This document shows, piece after piece, positions 32,793-42,255 of a DNA stretch of 64,000 bases. The DNA comes from Prochlorococcus marinus bv. HNLC1. GTDB taxonomy: Bacteria; Cyanobacteriota; Cyanobacteriia; PCC-6307; Cyanobiaceae. Numbering within the stretch: the first letter of the stretch is position 1; each line of letters opens with the position of its first letter. Under the pieces are notes generated by a model. It was given only the letters and a program-made list of their open reading frames with translations. It ran no database searches and was not told the origin of the DNA. Location: NCBI GenBank assembly GCA_000218705.1, contig GL947594.1, positions 895,848 through 959,847 on the forward strand, in the 5' to 3' direction. Made by a program: the position numbers and the translations under genes.

Positions 32793-33185
32793 TTGAAATT
32801 AGAAAACTCAAAAGGTGTTGAAAGAATAGGCCATACAGCTTTGCGTGTAAAAGATCTTGATAGATCAAAATCCTTTTATATGAACTTGGGAATGAATTTG
32901 ATATGGGATGACAAGGATTGGTGCTATTTAGAAGCAGGAACAGGAAAAGATGGATTAGCTTTGCTTGGCCCAACTTATAAGGCTGCAGGTCCTCACTTAG
33001 CTTTTCATTTTGAAGATAAAAAAGAAATAGAAAAAATCCATTATGATTTGAAGAATTCTGGTTTAAAAGTGGGTGCCATTCATGATCATAGAGACGGAAC
33101 GGCTTCTTTTTATATGCAAGATACTGAGGGTAATTGGCTAGAAATGCTTTATGTTCCTGAAGGTGGAATTAAATCAAATATTTGA
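32793..33185 (+). CDS. Glyoxalase/VOC-family protein, probable lactoylglutathione lyase
   Basis: A 130-residue vicinal-oxygen-chelate protein. It has two beta-alpha-beta repeats with likely metal ligands: the histidine in GHTALRVKDL, the glutamate in YLEAGTG, the histidine in HLAFHFED and the glutamate in GNWLEMLYVPEGG. This pattern fits glyoxalase I, which detoxifies methylglyoxal with glutathione. The start is TTG, and the gene ends 10 bases before mutS2, so cotranscription is likely. Substrate is inferred from fold alone. Confidence 0.75.
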   Translation: MKLENSKGVERIGHTALRVKDLDRSKSFYMNLGMNLIWDDKDWCYLEAGTGKDGLALLGPTYKAAGPHLAFHFEDKKEIEKIHYDLKNSGLKVGAIHDHRDGTASFYMQDTEGNWLEMLYVPEGGIKSNI

Positions 33186-33195
33186 AAAAAAATAA

Positions 33196-35610
33196 ATGAT
33201 TGAAGAAAATAATATAAATAAAGATTCTTTAGTTGGGAATCTGACAAATGAATCTATAGAACTCTTGGAATGGCCATTATTAAAAAAACAACTTTCTTCT
33301 TTTGCATCTACTCCTATGGGTAAAAAATCAATAATTGATTTTGAAATCCCATCAAGATTAGAAGATACTCAATATTTGTTAGATCAAACAAAGGAGATTT
33401 ACTCATTAGAGAATGAACATGATCAAAATATTCATTTTGAAGGTGTATTTGATATAAAAAAAAATACCGAGACTTGTTTTAAAGGTGGAGTGATTAGTTC
33501 TGTTGAACTTTTAGAAATTGCTGATACTATTGCCGCTGCCAGAAAGTTAAAGAAAACTATCATAAATTTTGAATTAAGGCCCCAATTATCATCACTTTTG
33601 GAGAAATTAGTCGATCATGTTGAATTGGAAAAAATCCTAAAAAATGGTATTGAAAATAATGGAAGAATATCTGATAGGGCCTGCCCAAAACTTTCTGAAT
33701 TGAGAAAGCAATTAATTTCTATCAAAAATGAGAGGCGTCTAATATTAGATAAAATTATCTATAAAAATAGTAACTATATACAGGATGCAATAATAAGTGA
33801 AAGAGTTGGAAGACCAGTATTAGCAATAAAAGTAAATTTTATTAATAAATTCAAGGGTATTATTCATGACTCATCTTCATCAGGAAATACAATTTTCATT
33901 GAGCCAGATGCAGTCGTTTCAAAAGGAAATAAAATTGCATCATGTAAGGCAAAGATTGCGAATGAAGAATTTAAGTTATTAAAGTCCTGGTCTAATCTTA
34001 TTTCAGAAAATAAAGAAACTCTTTTTTTACTGTCTGATATTTTATTAAGTATTGAAAATGCTCACATTCGATCACGATATTCAAGATGGATTAATGGTCG
34101 TCCTCCTAAATTTGTAAGTGATTTAAATATTCAAATTACAGGTTTTACTCATCCTTTACTTTTGTGGGAAAACAAAAATAATTATTCTCATAAGATAACT
34201 CCCATAGATTTTTATATTAAAAAAAATATTAAAGTTGTATCAATCACTGGCCCAAATACAGGAGGAAAAACTGCAGCATTAAAAGGAATTGGGATGGCTT
34301 TATTAATGGCTAAGTCAGGATTATTTATTCCTGCAAACGATCAACCAGTGATACCATTTTATGCAAATATCTATGCTGATATTGGAGATGATCAATCATT
34401 GCAAGAAAATCTTTCTACTTTTAGCGGACATATTTTGAGAATTAAAAAAATTTTTGATGCTTTATCGATTAAACAGGGATTATCTATTGTTTTGCTAGAT
34501 GAAATTGGTTCTGGTACAGATCCTGAAGAGGGGACGGCCTTAGCTATTTCCCTTCTTGAGGAGTTTGCAAACAAATCTGACTTAACTGTAGCTACAACAC
34601 ACTATGGTGAAATCAAAGCGCTTAAATATAAAGATTCTCGGTTTGAAAATGTTTCTGTCAGTTTTGATGAAGAATCTTTAAAACCAACCTATACATTAAA
34701 TTGGGGTATCCCTGGTAGAAGCAATGCATTAACAATTGCGAGTAAATTTGGAATTAATAAGAAAATTATTGATCAAGCCTCTAATTACTTAATCCCAAAG
34801 GAAACAGACAATATAAACAAAATCATTAAAGGGCTAGAAGAACAAAGAACAAAACAACAAAGAGCCTCTGAAGAAGCTGCAGCCCTTATTGCTAGAACTG
34901 AAATTCTTTATGAAGAATTAAATAATAATTATAAATATCAGAAGTCTCACGCTAAAGAGATACAGGCTAGAGAAAAAGAAAAATTAACTAAATCAATTAA
35001 AAAAGCTAAGTTAGAAGTAGTAACACTAATTGAAAAACTAAGAAATAAAAATGCTACTGGTGAAGATTCTAGAAGAATTGGAAACAGGTTAAAAGAAATT
35101 GAGAAACAATTTACTAGTGATGATGGACAAAAAATTGAGAATTTATCATGGAGACCAAAAATAGGTGATTTTGTAAAAATAAAATCTCTTAATAGCCGTG
35201 GCAGAATAATTTCATTAGACGAAAAAACTCAAACATTTACAGTCAATTGTGGATCTTTTAATAGTGTTTTGTCTATTTCTGAACTGCAAGGGATTAATGG
35301 AGAACAACCAAATATTAAAGCAACGAAGTTTCAAATTAATTCTTCAAAAGATGATTATACATTTGCGAAAGTAAGAACTACAAAAAATACTATTGATGTA
35401 AGGGGATTAAGAGTACATGAAGCAGAAATTTTAGTTGAAGAGAAAATTAGAAAATTTCATGGTCCTCTATGGATTATTCATGGTATTGGTACAGGTAAAT
35501 TAAAAAGAGGTATAAAAGATTGGCTCTCAGAATTAGATTATATTGATAAGCTAGAGGATGCAGCTCCTTCAGAAGGTGGCTCTGGCTGTACAATCGCTTG
35601 GATCAAATAG
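33196..35610 (+). CDS. mutS2: Endonuclease MutS2
   Basis: MutS2 is a MutS-like ATPase with a nuclease tail. Roles reported in the family are suppression of recombination and rescue of collided ribosomes. The 804-residue protein lacks the MutS mismatch domain. It has the ATPase motifs GPNTGGKTAA, LLDEIGSGTDPEEGTAL and TTHYGEIKAL, a long coiled coil (about residues 545-640), a KOW-like stretch, and a C-terminal Smr nuclease domain (TIDVRGLRVHEAE, WIIHGIGTGKLKRGI). It is followed by obg after about 40 bases. Confidence 0.95.
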   Translation: MIEENNINKDSLVGNLTNESIELLEWPLLKKQLSSFASTPMGKKSIIDFEIPSRLEDTQYLLDQTKEIYSLENEHDQNIHFEGVFDIKKNTETCFKGGVISSVELLEIADTIAAARKLKKTIINFELRPQLSSLLEKLVDHVELEKILKNGIENNGRISDRACPKLSELRKQLISIKNERRLILDKIIYKNSNYIQDAIISERVGRPVLAIKVNFINKFKGIIHDSSSSGNTIFIEPDAVVSKGNKIASCKAKIANEEFKLLKSWSNLISENKETLFLLSDILLSIENAHIRSRYSRWINGRPPKFVSDLNIQITGFTHPLLLWENKNNYSHKITPIDFYIKKNIKVVSITGPNTGGKTAALKGIGMALLMAKSGLFIPANDQPVIPFYANIYADIGDDQSLQENLSTFSGHILRIKKIFDALSIKQGLSIVLLDEIGSGTDPEEGTALAISLLEEFANKSDLTVATTHYGEIKALKYKDSRFENVSVSFDEESLKPTYTLNWGIPGRSNALTIASKFGINKKIIDQASNYLIPKETDNINKIIKGLEEQRTKQQRASEEAAALIARTEILYEELNNNYKYQKSHAKEIQAREKEKLTKSIKKAKLEVVTLIEKLRNKNATGEDSRRIGNRLKEIEKQFTSDDGQKIENLSWRPKIGDFVKIKSLNSRGRIISLDEKTQTFTVNCGSFNSVLSISELQGINGEQPNIKATKFQINSSKDDYTFAKVRTTKNTIDVRGLRVHEAEILVEEKIRKFHGPLWIIHGIGTGKLKRGIKDWLSELDYIDKLEDAAPSEGGSGCTIAWIK

Positions 35611-35651
35611 AATTCATTTATTAATACTGTCAATTTTCATCCTAAACCAAC

Positions 35652-36635
35652 GTGCATTTCATTGATCAAGCAGAAGTTATTCTTAAAGCGGGTAAAGGTG
35701 GAGATGGCATAGTTTCTTTTAGAAGAGAAAAGTTTGTTCCTGCAGGTGGACCTTCAGGCGGTAATGGAGGGAGAGGAGGATCAATTATATTTATAGCTGA
35801 CAATAATTTGCAAACTTTGCTTGATTTCAAGTTTAATAGGGAGATCAGCGCAAAAGATGGAATCAAAGGTGGTCCTAACAAAAGAACAGGTGCTCGTGGA
35901 GAAGATAGGATTTTAAAAGTACCATGTGGAACAGAGATTAGAGATTTAAAGACCGGAATAATTTTAGGAGATCTAGTTGATCATAATGAACAAGTTGTAA
36001 TAGCTTATGGTGGTAGAGGAGGATTAGGAAATTCTCATTTTTTAAGTAATTCCAATAGAGCTCCTGAATTTTGTATTGATGGAAGAGAAGGCGAGATTTG
36101 GCATGTAAAACTGGAATTAAAATTAATTGCTCAAGTTGGAATTATTGGATTACCTAATGCTGGAAAAAGTACATTAATAACTGCGCTATCATCAGCTCGC
36201 CCAAAAATTGCTGACTATCCTTTTACGACCCTAATCCCAAATCTTGGTGTAGTAAGAAAACCTGATGGGAATGGTTGTTTATTCGCTGATATTCCAGGAT
36301 TAATATCAGGAGCTGCTGAAGGGATTGGTTTAGGGCATGATTTTTTAAGACATATTGAAAGGACAAAAATTTTGATACATTTAATTGATGTATTTGCAGA
36401 TGATCCAATAAATGATTTTTTAATTATTGATGATGAACTAAAAAAATATGGCAATGGGTTGATTGATAAGTATCGAATTGTTGTTTTCAATAAAACTGAA
36501 TTAGTTGAAGAAGAATATTTGAAATCGATGACTAAAAAGTTAGAAAATTTATCTAAAAAGAAAGTTTTAGTTATTTCTTCATCATTGCGAAAAGGGTTGA
36601 CCCAGCTTTTGTCTGAGGTTTGGAAAAAAGTTTAA
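35652..36635 (+). CDS. obg: GTPase Obg (CgtA)
   Basis: Obg is an essential GTPase acting in 50S subunit assembly. The glycine-rich Obg fold fills residues 1-158 ([22 protein letters not shown] and further glycine turns). The G domain follows with [11 protein letters not shown], the switch region [32 protein letters not shown] and the specificity motif NKTE. There is no long C-terminal extension. The start codon is GTG. At 327 residues it is a typical cyanobacterial length. Confidence 0.96.
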   Translation: MHFIDQAEVILKAGKGGDGIVSFRREKFVPAGGPSGGNGGRGGSIIFIADNNLQTLLDFKFNREISAKDGIKGGPNKRTGARGEDRILKVPCGTEIRDLKTGIILGDLVDHNEQVVIAYGGRGGLGNSHFLSNSNRAPEFCIDGREGEIWHVKLELKLIAQVGIIGLPNAGKSTLITALSSARPKIADYPFTTLIPNLGVVRKPDGNGCLFADIPGLISGAAEGIGLGHDFLRHIERTKILIHLIDVFADDPINDFLIIDDELKKYGNGLIDKYRIVVFNKTELVEEEYLKSMTKKLENLSKKKVLVISSSLRKGLTQLLSEVWKKV

Positions 36636-36722
36636 GAATGCAAATTAAAAGATTTGTAAAATTAAATACTTGATTTTGATTGTGAATTTGGTCATTAATA
36701 AAATATTGAGCTAAAACAATTT

Positions 36723-36905
36723 ATGAACTTTTATAGTTGCTTTGATAAAACAGGAAAAGTAATTGCAAGATGTCAAACGATTCAAGACATAGAGGTATTA
36801 AAAAAAATGGGAAGACCAATAGTAGAAGTCAAAGAGATGAAGCATGAAGAATCTGTAGTATGCTCTTTGACGGGAAGCCCATCAGACTACAATATGGATT
36901 ATTAA
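36723..36905 (+). CDS. Conserved 60-residue picocyanobacterial protein of unknown function
   Basis: A small 60-residue protein starting MNFYSCFDKTGKVIARC. It has three cysteines (residues 6, 17, and one in SVVCSLTG), a helix-like LKKMGRPIVEVKEMK and a tyrosine-rich tail ending NMDY. I know it only as a conserved small protein of marine picocyanobacteria. It is real: it has a good start, its own flanking spacing and a strong terminator directly after the stop. No function can be assigned. Confidence 0.75.
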   Translation: MNFYSCFDKTGKVIARCQTIQDIEVLKKMGRPIVEVKEMKHEESVVCSLTGSPSDYNMDY

Positions 36906-36936
36906 AAAAAAATGGGTTATTAACCCATTTTTTTTA
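36904..36936. terminator. Bidirectional intrinsic terminator between the 60-residue gene and cp12
   Basis: A run of A, then arms AATGGGTTA and TAACCCATT around one central base, then a run of T. Because the hairpin is flanked by A on the left and T on the right, it can stop transcription from both sides. The two flanking genes converge here. Confidence 0.9.
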
Positions 36937-36956
36937 TCAAATTGCGTGATTATTAA

Positions 36957-37175
36957 TTAGTCGTCATAAACTAGACATTCAGGTTCATCTGGATTTGCAT
37001 CGCAAAATAATTCAAGTGCATTAGGATCATGTTTATCATCAGGATGGTGATCTTTGTATTCTTCTAATTCCTTGAGTTCTTCAGTAAGATGCCTTACTTT
37101 TGGAAGATTTCCTTCTGCTTTGGCAGATTCGATTTCTGATTGATCTTTTTGGATGTGCTCGTCAATGGATTTCAT
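36957..37175 (-). CDS. cp12: CP12-family Calvin cycle regulator, lacking the N-terminal cysteine pair
   Basis: CP12 is a small disordered protein that ties glyceraldehyde-3-phosphate dehydrogenase and phosphoribulokinase together under oxidising conditions. The C-terminal half carries the family signature DPNALELFCDANPDEPECLVYDD with both cysteines that bind the dehydrogenase. The N-terminal half (IQKDQSEIESAKAEGNLPKV) has no cysteine, so the second regulatory disulfide is absent. I start at the ATG giving MKSIDEHIQ, which has AGGAAA in front; a longer frame adds 11 residues. The gene has its own short promoter gap. Confidence 0.9.
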   Translation of the reverse strand: MKSIDEHIQKDQSEIESAKAEGNLPKVRHLTEELKELEEYKDHHPDDKHDPNALELFCDANPDEPECLVYDD

Positions 37176-37289
37176 CTTCTGATTTCCTGAATGAGTAATT
37201 AAATACACAATAGTGAATTAATTCATAAATTGCATCCTATATAAGTTGAAATAATGATTAATCAGTAAATGAATAAAAAATTTAGAAAA

Positions 37290-38243
37290 TTAAAATTTCT
37301 TCGAATTAATTAACTCTTCCAACGATGGTTGTAATGGGATTATTTGGTTTGGATTTAAAGGAAAGATTGCTTGATAATAATCTTTGAGCCAATTTTTATA
37401 AGAGCAAGTTTCTGATATACCTTTTAGTTTAAAAAAATTATATCTCCATAGAATGATACTTTTAAAAAAGTAAATATCTTTTTCAGTACATTTAAATAAC
37501 TTACTATAAACATATTCCCATCTAATTATTGTTGGGAACAAATATATATCTGCTATTGATATTTTATTGCCTAAAAGCCATGGACCACCATTCTCTTTCA
37601 ACATTTTTTCAATAGTTGTTAAACCAGAAAAAAGCTTTTGACTTGCTTTAACGTATGCATTTTGATTTCTTGCGAATCCGCATTTGTAAACTCCATTATT
37701 TATGTCTTCATTGATGAGATCAAGAAGTTTTTCATCACAATCTTTTATTAGATCGCTATTCGAATATGTATTAAAGGTACTTGAATTTAAAATATTTAAG
37801 ATATCTCTACTTTCATTAGAGATTAATTGCATTTCTCGATTCTCATAATTTATAAAAACAGGCACAGTTGCTCGAAATATATTAGTTTGATCGCATTTCG
37901 CATATACTTCTTTTAAATTCTTGCAATTATAAAAATCCTTTTGAAAAATCCATTCACCTGTCTGATAGTTCGGTTTTAGAAAGATAATTTTAATTCTGTT
38001 TGATAAGTTTAACAATGTGCATGAAATTATTAACCGATGACACCAAGGACATGTTGAGCCTACCAATAAGCATAAATTTTTATTTTCATTAATATTAATT
38101 TCGGAATTCTCATTGTAAACAAATCCTTTTGGCCTTTTATAGTTACCTTTTTTATCGGATGGCGCAAACCCATCCATTAATTTCATCCAAAACCAAAACC
38201 AAAATTGCCTTGCGATAAATATTATGTATTTATTAGGTTTCAT
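37290..38243 (-). CDS. Glutathione S-transferase, xi-class-like (glutathionyl-hydroquinone reductase type)
   Basis: A 317-residue glutathione transferase. The thioredoxin-fold half has the motif STCPWCHRLI near residue 64, resembling the CPWAHR site of xi-class glutathionyl-hydroquinone reductases. The helical half has GPWLLGNKISIADIYLFPTIIRW, the usual GST C-terminal N-capping segment. A tryptophan- and phenylalanine-rich stretch precedes the fold. It diverges from the aspartoacylase-like gene with 26 bases between them. The precise substrate is unknown. Confidence 0.8.
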   Translation of the reverse strand: MKPNKYIIFIARQFWFWFWMKLMDGFAPSDKKGNYKRPKGFVYNENSEININENKNLCLLVGSTCPWCHRLIISCTLLNLSNRIKIIFLKPNYQTGEWIFQKDFYNCKNLKEVYAKCDQTNIFRATVPVFINYENREMQLISNESRDILNILNSSTFNTYSNSDLIKDCDEKLLDLINEDINNGVYKCGFARNQNAYVKASQKLFSGLTTIEKMLKENGGPWLLGNKISIADIYLFPTIIRWEYVYSKLFKCTEKDIYFFKSIILWRYNFFKLKGISETCSYKNWLKDYYQAIFPLNPNQIIPLQPSLEELINSKKF

Positions 38244-38269
38244 AAAATTTCTAAAGCTATTTTATAAAT

Positions 38270-39169
38270 ATGATTGCAAAAAAATTACTTATAGTTTCAG
38301 GTACACATGGTAATGAATTAAATCCAGTTTGGGCTGTAAAAAAATTTAGAAACTTAATAAATACATCTCCACAATCAAATTCCTTAGAATTTATTTTAGG
38401 AAATCCAAAAGCACTTGAAAAAGGATTGAGATACATTGATGTAGATTTAAATAGATCATTCAATGTCTTAAAGACTGCCTCTAATCAAAATTTCTACGAA
38501 GTCAATAGATCTGAATATCTCATTAGTGAATATGGCATTCAAGGACCTAAATCATGTCCAATAGTAATTGATTTGCACACTACAACCTCTTGTATGGGTA
38601 CGAGTATTGTTATGTATGGGAGGAGACAAAGAGATTTTTGTTTAGCCGCAATCTTGCAAGCAAAATTTGGTTTGCCTATATATTTACATGAAAGAGATGT
38701 TAACCAGACTGGATTTTTAGTTGAGGCGTGGCCATGTGGACTTGTTATCGAGATTGGGCCAGTTGCTCAGAATCATTTTGATTCAGAGATTATGGAAAGG
38801 TTCTTAATAATTTTGAGTTTTCTTGGGGATCTAATTAATAATTTAGAAAACAATAGGATTAATTTGCCAAGCGAGATATCTCTTTTCGTTCATCAAAAAA
38901 GTATTGACTATCCAAGAAATGATAATAATGATATTGATGCTTTAATTCATCCTTTAAGAATCAATAATGATTGGAAAATGATTGAAGAGGGTGATCCTTT
39001 ATTCATAAATATTGATAATGAAACACTAACTTATTCAGGGAAAGAAAAAATATACCCATTATTCATAGGAGAGGCAGCATATAGAGAAAAGAATATCGCA
39101 ATGAGTTTTACCAAAAAAGAAATCTTAAAGTGTGATCAATCATGGATTAGTAGTCTTTTATCTTTTTAA
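38270..39169 (+). CDS. Aspartoacylase/succinylglutamate desuccinylase family protein
   Basis: A zinc carboxypeptidase-fold hydrolase of 299 residues. Likely zinc ligands are the histidine and glutamate in SGTHGNELNPVW and the histidine in DLHTTTSCMG. VDLNRSF holds the substrate arginine, and LVIEIGPV carries the catalytic glutamate. The family includes aspartoacylase, which cleaves N-acetylaspartate. In cyanobacteria the real substrate is not known. It lies upstream of the psbA pair on the same strand, separated by about 440 bases with a structured RNA candidate. Confidence 0.82.
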   Translation: MIAKKLLIVSGTHGNELNPVWAVKKFRNLINTSPQSNSLEFILGNPKALEKGLRYIDVDLNRSFNVLKTASNQNFYEVNRSEYLISEYGIQGPKSCPIVIDLHTTTSCMGTSIVMYGRRQRDFCLAAILQAKFGLPIYLHERDVNQTGFLVEAWPCGLVIEIGPVAQNHFDSEIMERFLIILSFLGDLINNLENNRINLPSEISLFVHQKSIDYPRNDNNDIDALIHPLRINNDWKMIEEGDPLFINIDNETLTYSGKEKIYPLFIGEAAYREKNIAMSFTKKEILKCDQSWISSLLSF

Positions 39170-39273
39170 ATCTGTAAATCCTATAAAATGTTGATTAAAA
39201 GATATTTTTATATTTGAAAATGTTATTTAAACTATAAGTTTTTTTTATAATCAAGATTCCTTGATAGTCGTTT

Positions 39274-39290
39274 AGAGGTTTAAAACCTCT
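39274..39290. repeat. Perfect inverted repeat upstream of the RNA candidate
   Basis: AGAGGTTT and AAACCTCT are exact complements around one base. It is not followed by a T run on either strand, so it does not look like a terminator. It may be a protein-binding site or the basal stem of the adjoining structured RNA. Confidence 0.6.
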
Positions 39291-39294
39291 GAAA

Positions 39295-39430
39295 TTTTAA
39301 ACTCTTTCAGACCAGTATACGACAGCCCCAATTGCTTCTAACTCCAGCCGCCTGCTCTTTGCAGAAGATAATGGAATTATTTCCTTGGACCTTTTCCCGT
39401 TAAGTAGCCACTCTAAGAGAACCAACTTGA
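39295..39430 (+). ncRNA. Candidate 6S-like regulatory RNA upstream of psbA
   Basis: This stretch is more GC-rich than ordinary intergenic DNA here and has no open frame. By hand it folds as one long imperfect hairpin. The base pairs CTCTT (39302) with AAGAG, and AGA with TCT. After a large pyrimidine-rich internal bubble (GCCCC facing TTTTCCC), CCAA pairs with TTGG, and CTTCT with AGAAG near the tip. A long rod with a central bubble is the hallmark of 6S RNA, which mimics an open promoter and binds RNA polymerase. Some pairs are G-U only on the plus strand, which favours that strand. This is a hand fold. Confidence 0.4.
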
Positions 39431-39550
39431 AATTAAAATATTAAGAAAATATTAAATCATTGAGACTCTTTTTTGTAAAAATTGAACAAATTTTGTACTT
39501 TTTATTATTTTATTTACACATTTTTCATGATTTTGGATTAAAGTTTTAGG

Positions 39551-39593
39551 AGCAGATTTTTTCTGCTATTATTTACACGCCTTTTTTTAAGGC
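39551..39593 (+). promoter_or_regulatory. psbA: Two hairpins in the 5' region of psbA copy 1
   Basis: Just upstream of the first psbA are AGCAGA/TCTGCT around five T, and GCCTT/AAGGC around five T. They lie within 60 bases of the start codon, so they are likely in the 5' untranslated RNA. The gene has no clear Shine-Dalgarno sequence; ACGAACT sits where one would be. Light-dependent control of psbA mRNA stability or translation is known in cyanobacteria, so a role is plausible. Confidence 0.5.
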
Positions 39594-39608
39594 ATACCTT
39601 ACGAACTC

Positions 39609-40691
39609 ATGACAACTATTCAGCAGCAGCGTTCATCGCTGTTAAAAGGTTGGCCACAGTTCTGTGAGTGGGTAACATCAACTAACAATAGAATTTATGT
39701 TGGTTGGTTTGGAGTTTTAATGATTCCATGCTTACTTGCAGCAGCGGCTTGCTTCATTGTTGCTTTCATCGCAGCACCACCAGTAGACATTGACGGAATC
39801 AGAGAGCCAGTTGCTGGTTCATTCCTATATGGAAACAACATCATTTCAGGTGCGGTTGTTCCTTCATCAAATGCTATTGGTCTTCACTTCTACCCAATCT
39901 GGGAAGCAGCGACTGTAGATGAGTGGCTATACAATGGTGGCCCTTACCAACTTGTAATTTTCCACTTCCTAATCGGTATTTCAGCATACATGGGAAGACA
40001 GTGGGAGCTTTCATACCGTTTAGGTATGCGTCCATGGATCTGTGTTGCATACTCTGCACCAGTTTCAGCAGCTTTCGCAGTATTCCTTGTATACCCATTC
40101 GGTCAAGGTTCATTCTCTGACGGAATGCCTCTAGGTATTTCTGGTACATTCAACTTCATGTTTGTATTCCAGGCTGAGCACAACATTCTTATGCACCCAT
40201 TCCATATGGCTGGTGTTGCTGGAATGTTCGGTGGATCATTATTCTCTGCAATGCATGGTTCATTGGTAACATCATCTCTAATTAGAGAAACAACTGGTCT
40301 TGAGTCACAAAACTATGGCTACAAGTTCGGACAAGAAGAAGAAACATATAACATCGTTGCAGCTCATGGCTACTTCGGTCGTTTGATCTTCCAGTATGCA
40401 AGTTTCAACAACAGCAGAAGTCTTCACTTCTTCCTAGCTGTATTCCCTGTTGTTTGCGTATGGTTAACATCAATGGGTATTTGCACAATGGCATTTAACC
40501 TAAATGGTTTCAACTTCAACCAGTCAGTTGTTGACGCTAACGGTAAAATTGTTCCTACATGGGGTGATGTACTTAACCGTGCAAACCTAGGTATGGAAGT
40601 AATGCACGAGCGTAATGCTCACAACTTCCCACTCGATTTAGCTGCTGCTGAGTCTACATCTGTAGCTCTTACAGCTCCTGCAATCGGCTAA
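39609..40691 (+). CDS. psbA: Photosystem II protein D1, copy 1
   Basis: D1 is the reaction-centre subunit of photosystem II that binds P680 chlorophylls, pheophytin, QB and much of the manganese cluster. The 360-residue protein has the expected five membrane helices, [36 protein letters not shown], the QB region around [16 protein letters not shown], and a C terminus NFPLDLA followed by a short cleaved tail. The residue equivalent to position 130 (here 131) is glutamine, as in standard-light D1:1 forms. Codon use is strongly biased to C-ending codons, as in highly expressed genes. The protein is identical to copy 2. Confidence 0.98.
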   Translation: MTTIQQQRSSLLKGWPQFCEWVTSTNNRIYVGWFGVLMIPCLLAAAACFIVAFIAAPPVDIDGIREPVAGSFLYGNNIISGAVVPSSNAIGLHFYPIWEAATVDEWLYNGGPYQLVIFHFLIGISAYMGRQWELSYRLGMRPWICVAYSAPVSAAFAVFLVYPFGQGSFSDGMPLGISGTFNFMFVFQAEHNILMHPFHMAGVAGMFGGSLFSAMHGSLVTSSLIRETTGLESQNYGYKFGQEEETYNIVAAHGYFGRLIFQYASFNNSRSLHFFLAVFPVVCVWLTSMGICTMAFNLNGFNFNQSVVDANGKIVPTWGDVLNRANLGMEVMHERNAHNFPLDLAAAESTSVALTAPAIG

Positions 40692-40710
40692 GCTTAAGGT
40701 TCTTAAAATT

Positions 40711-40739
40711 AAGATCCCCTTCGGGGGGTCTTTTTTTAT
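40711..40739 (+). terminator. Intrinsic terminator of psbA copy 1
   Basis: A stem GATCCCC/GGGGGTC with a TTCG tetraloop is followed by seven T. The same structure follows copy 2, with identical sequence. Confidence 0.95.
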
Positions 40740-40740
40740 G

Positions 40741-41113
40741 CTTTATAAATAAATTCATTAAGTATTTTATGATGAATGGATTTCGTTAATTAAGCACTAA
40801 TTAAAATTTTTAAAATTTCAATTTAAATATTCACATTGATAAATCTAGAGATGATAAATGATATTAGAAAATTGATAGCAAATCTATAAATCTAAGATTG
40901 ATTTCAGAGTACTATCATTAAAGAAAGATGCGCTTAAGAAGAGATTCCAAATCAATTAGATGGATAAGTCTATACTCTTGTTATTTAATCATTAAAATTT
41001 ATTATCAATCCCATAAGCTTTTGTAATTATCACTTTACAAAATAATCATCTATATTATTAAAAGCAAAAATTAATTTTGCTATACGTACACGTCTCATAT
41101 CGAGACATTTTTC
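40741..41113. other. Spacer between the psbA copies
   Basis: About 370 bases of AT-rich DNA with no gene I can support. It is not similar to the region upstream of copy 1. Its right end carries the copy 2 promoter elements. The rest shows no clear open frame, tRNA or terminator. Confidence 0.6.
41063..41106 (+). promoter_or_regulatory. psbA: Putative promoter, palindrome and 5' hairpin of psbA copy 2
   Basis: An extended -10 of the form TGCTATACG is at 41078-41086. It overlaps the right arm of a palindrome, AGCAAAA/TTTTGCT, at 41063-41081, which could be an operator. A start point near 41092 would put the hairpin GTCTC/GAGAC (41092-41106) at the very 5' end of the message. ACGAACT then precedes the start codon by four bases, as in copy 1 where it precedes by one base. 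Confidence 0.55.
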
Positions 41114-41124
41114 ACGAACTTATA

Positions 41125-42207
41125 ATGACAACTATTCAGCAGCAGCGTTCATCGCTGTTAAAAGGTTGGCCACAGTTCTGTGAGTGGGTAACATCAACTA
41201 ACAATAGAATTTATGTTGGTTGGTTTGGAGTATTAATGATTCCATGCTTACTTGCAGCAGCGGCTTGCTTCATTGTTGCTTTTATCGCAGCACCACCAGT
41301 AGACATTGACGGAATTAGAGAGCCAGTTGCTGGTTCATTCCTATATGGAAACAACATCATCTCAGGTGCGGTTGTTCCTTCATCAAACGCTATTGGTCTT
41401 CACTTCTACCCAATTTGGGAAGCAGCGACTGTAGATGAGTGGCTATACAATGGTGGCCCTTACCAACTTGTAATTTTCCACTTCCTAATCGGTATTTCAG
41501 CATACATGGGAAGACAGTGGGAGCTTTCATACCGTTTAGGTATGCGTCCTTGGATCTGTGTTGCATACTCTGCACCAGTTTCAGCAGCTTTCGCAGTATT
41601 CCTTGTATACCCATTCGGTCAAGGTTCATTCTCTGACGGAATGCCTCTAGGTATCTCTGGTACATTCAACTTCATGTTTGTTTTCCAGGCTGAGCACAAC
41701 ATTCTTATGCACCCATTCCACATGGCTGGTGTTGCTGGAATGTTCGGTGGATCATTATTCTCTGCAATGCATGGTTCATTGGTAACATCATCTCTAATTA
41801 GAGAAACAACTGGTCTTGAGTCACAAAACTATGGCTACAAGTTCGGTCAAGAAGAAGAAACATACAACATCGTTGCAGCTCATGGCTACTTCGGTCGTTT
41901 GATCTTCCAATATGCAAGTTTCAATAACAGCAGAAGTCTTCACTTCTTCCTAGCTGTATTCCCTGTTGTTTGCGTATGGTTAACATCAATGGGTATCTGC
42001 ACAATGGCATTTAACCTAAATGGTTTCAACTTCAACCAGTCAGTTGTTGACGCTAACGGTAAAATCGTTCCTACATGGGGTGATGTACTTAACCGTGCAA
42101 ACTTAGGTATGGAAGTAATGCACGAGCGTAACGCTCACAACTTCCCACTCGATTTAGCTGCTGCTGAGTCTACATCTGTAGCTCTTACAGCTCCTGCAAT
42201 CGGCTAA
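41125..42207 (+). CDS. psbA: Photosystem II protein D1, copy 2
   Basis: The second psbA encodes exactly the same 360-residue D1 as copy 1, again with glutamine at the position equivalent to 130. I start at [10 protein letters not shown] to match copy 1. An in-frame ATG-like start 48 bases upstream exists but would read through the presumed promoter and 5' hairpin. About 18 substitutions separate the two genes, all silent, which indicates either recent duplication or continuing gene conversion. aroC follows after the terminator. Confidence 0.97.
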   Translation: MTTIQQQRSSLLKGWPQFCEWVTSTNNRIYVGWFGVLMIPCLLAAAACFIVAFIAAPPVDIDGIREPVAGSFLYGNNIISGAVVPSSNAIGLHFYPIWEAATVDEWLYNGGPYQLVIFHFLIGISAYMGRQWELSYRLGMRPWICVAYSAPVSAAFAVFLVYPFGQGSFSDGMPLGISGTFNFMFVFQAEHNILMHPFHMAGVAGMFGGSLFSAMHGSLVTSSLIRETTGLESQNYGYKFGQEEETYNIVAAHGYFGRLIFQYASFNNSRSLHFFLAVFPVVCVWLTSMGICTMAFNLNGFNFNQSVVDANGKIVPTWGDVLNRANLGMEVMHERNAHNFPLDLAAAESTSVALTAPAIG

Positions 42208-42226
42208 GCTTAAGGTTCTTAAAATT

Positions 42227-42255
42227 AAGATCCCCTTCGGGGGGTCTTTTTTTAT
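42227..42255 (+). terminator. Intrinsic terminator of psbA copy 2
   Basis: Identical in sequence to the copy 1 terminator: GATCCCC/GGGGGTC stem, TTCG loop, then a T run. It separates psbA from aroC. Confidence 0.95.

Larger units (their letters stand above)
39601..40740 (+). repeat. Tandem psbA repeat, unit 1
   Basis: This unit runs from ACGAACT just before the start codon to TTTATG after the terminator, and matches unit 2 downstream. The two differ by about 18 silent substitutions in the gene and a small change next to the start codon. The sequences outside both ends are unrelated to those of unit 2. Confidence 0.95.

Noticed and set aside
39274..39290. Terminator of the aspartoacylase-like gene
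   Set aside because: The perfect inverted repeat has no T run after it on the plus strand.
39295..39430. tmRNA or SRP RNA instead of 6S RNA
   Set aside because: No tag reading frame ending in Ala-Ala, and no GGAA-loop SRP domain sequence.
39874..41665. Frames of 65 and 91 codons inside both psbA copies
   Set aside because: They exist only because strong psbA codon bias leaves other frames open; both copies show the same shadows.
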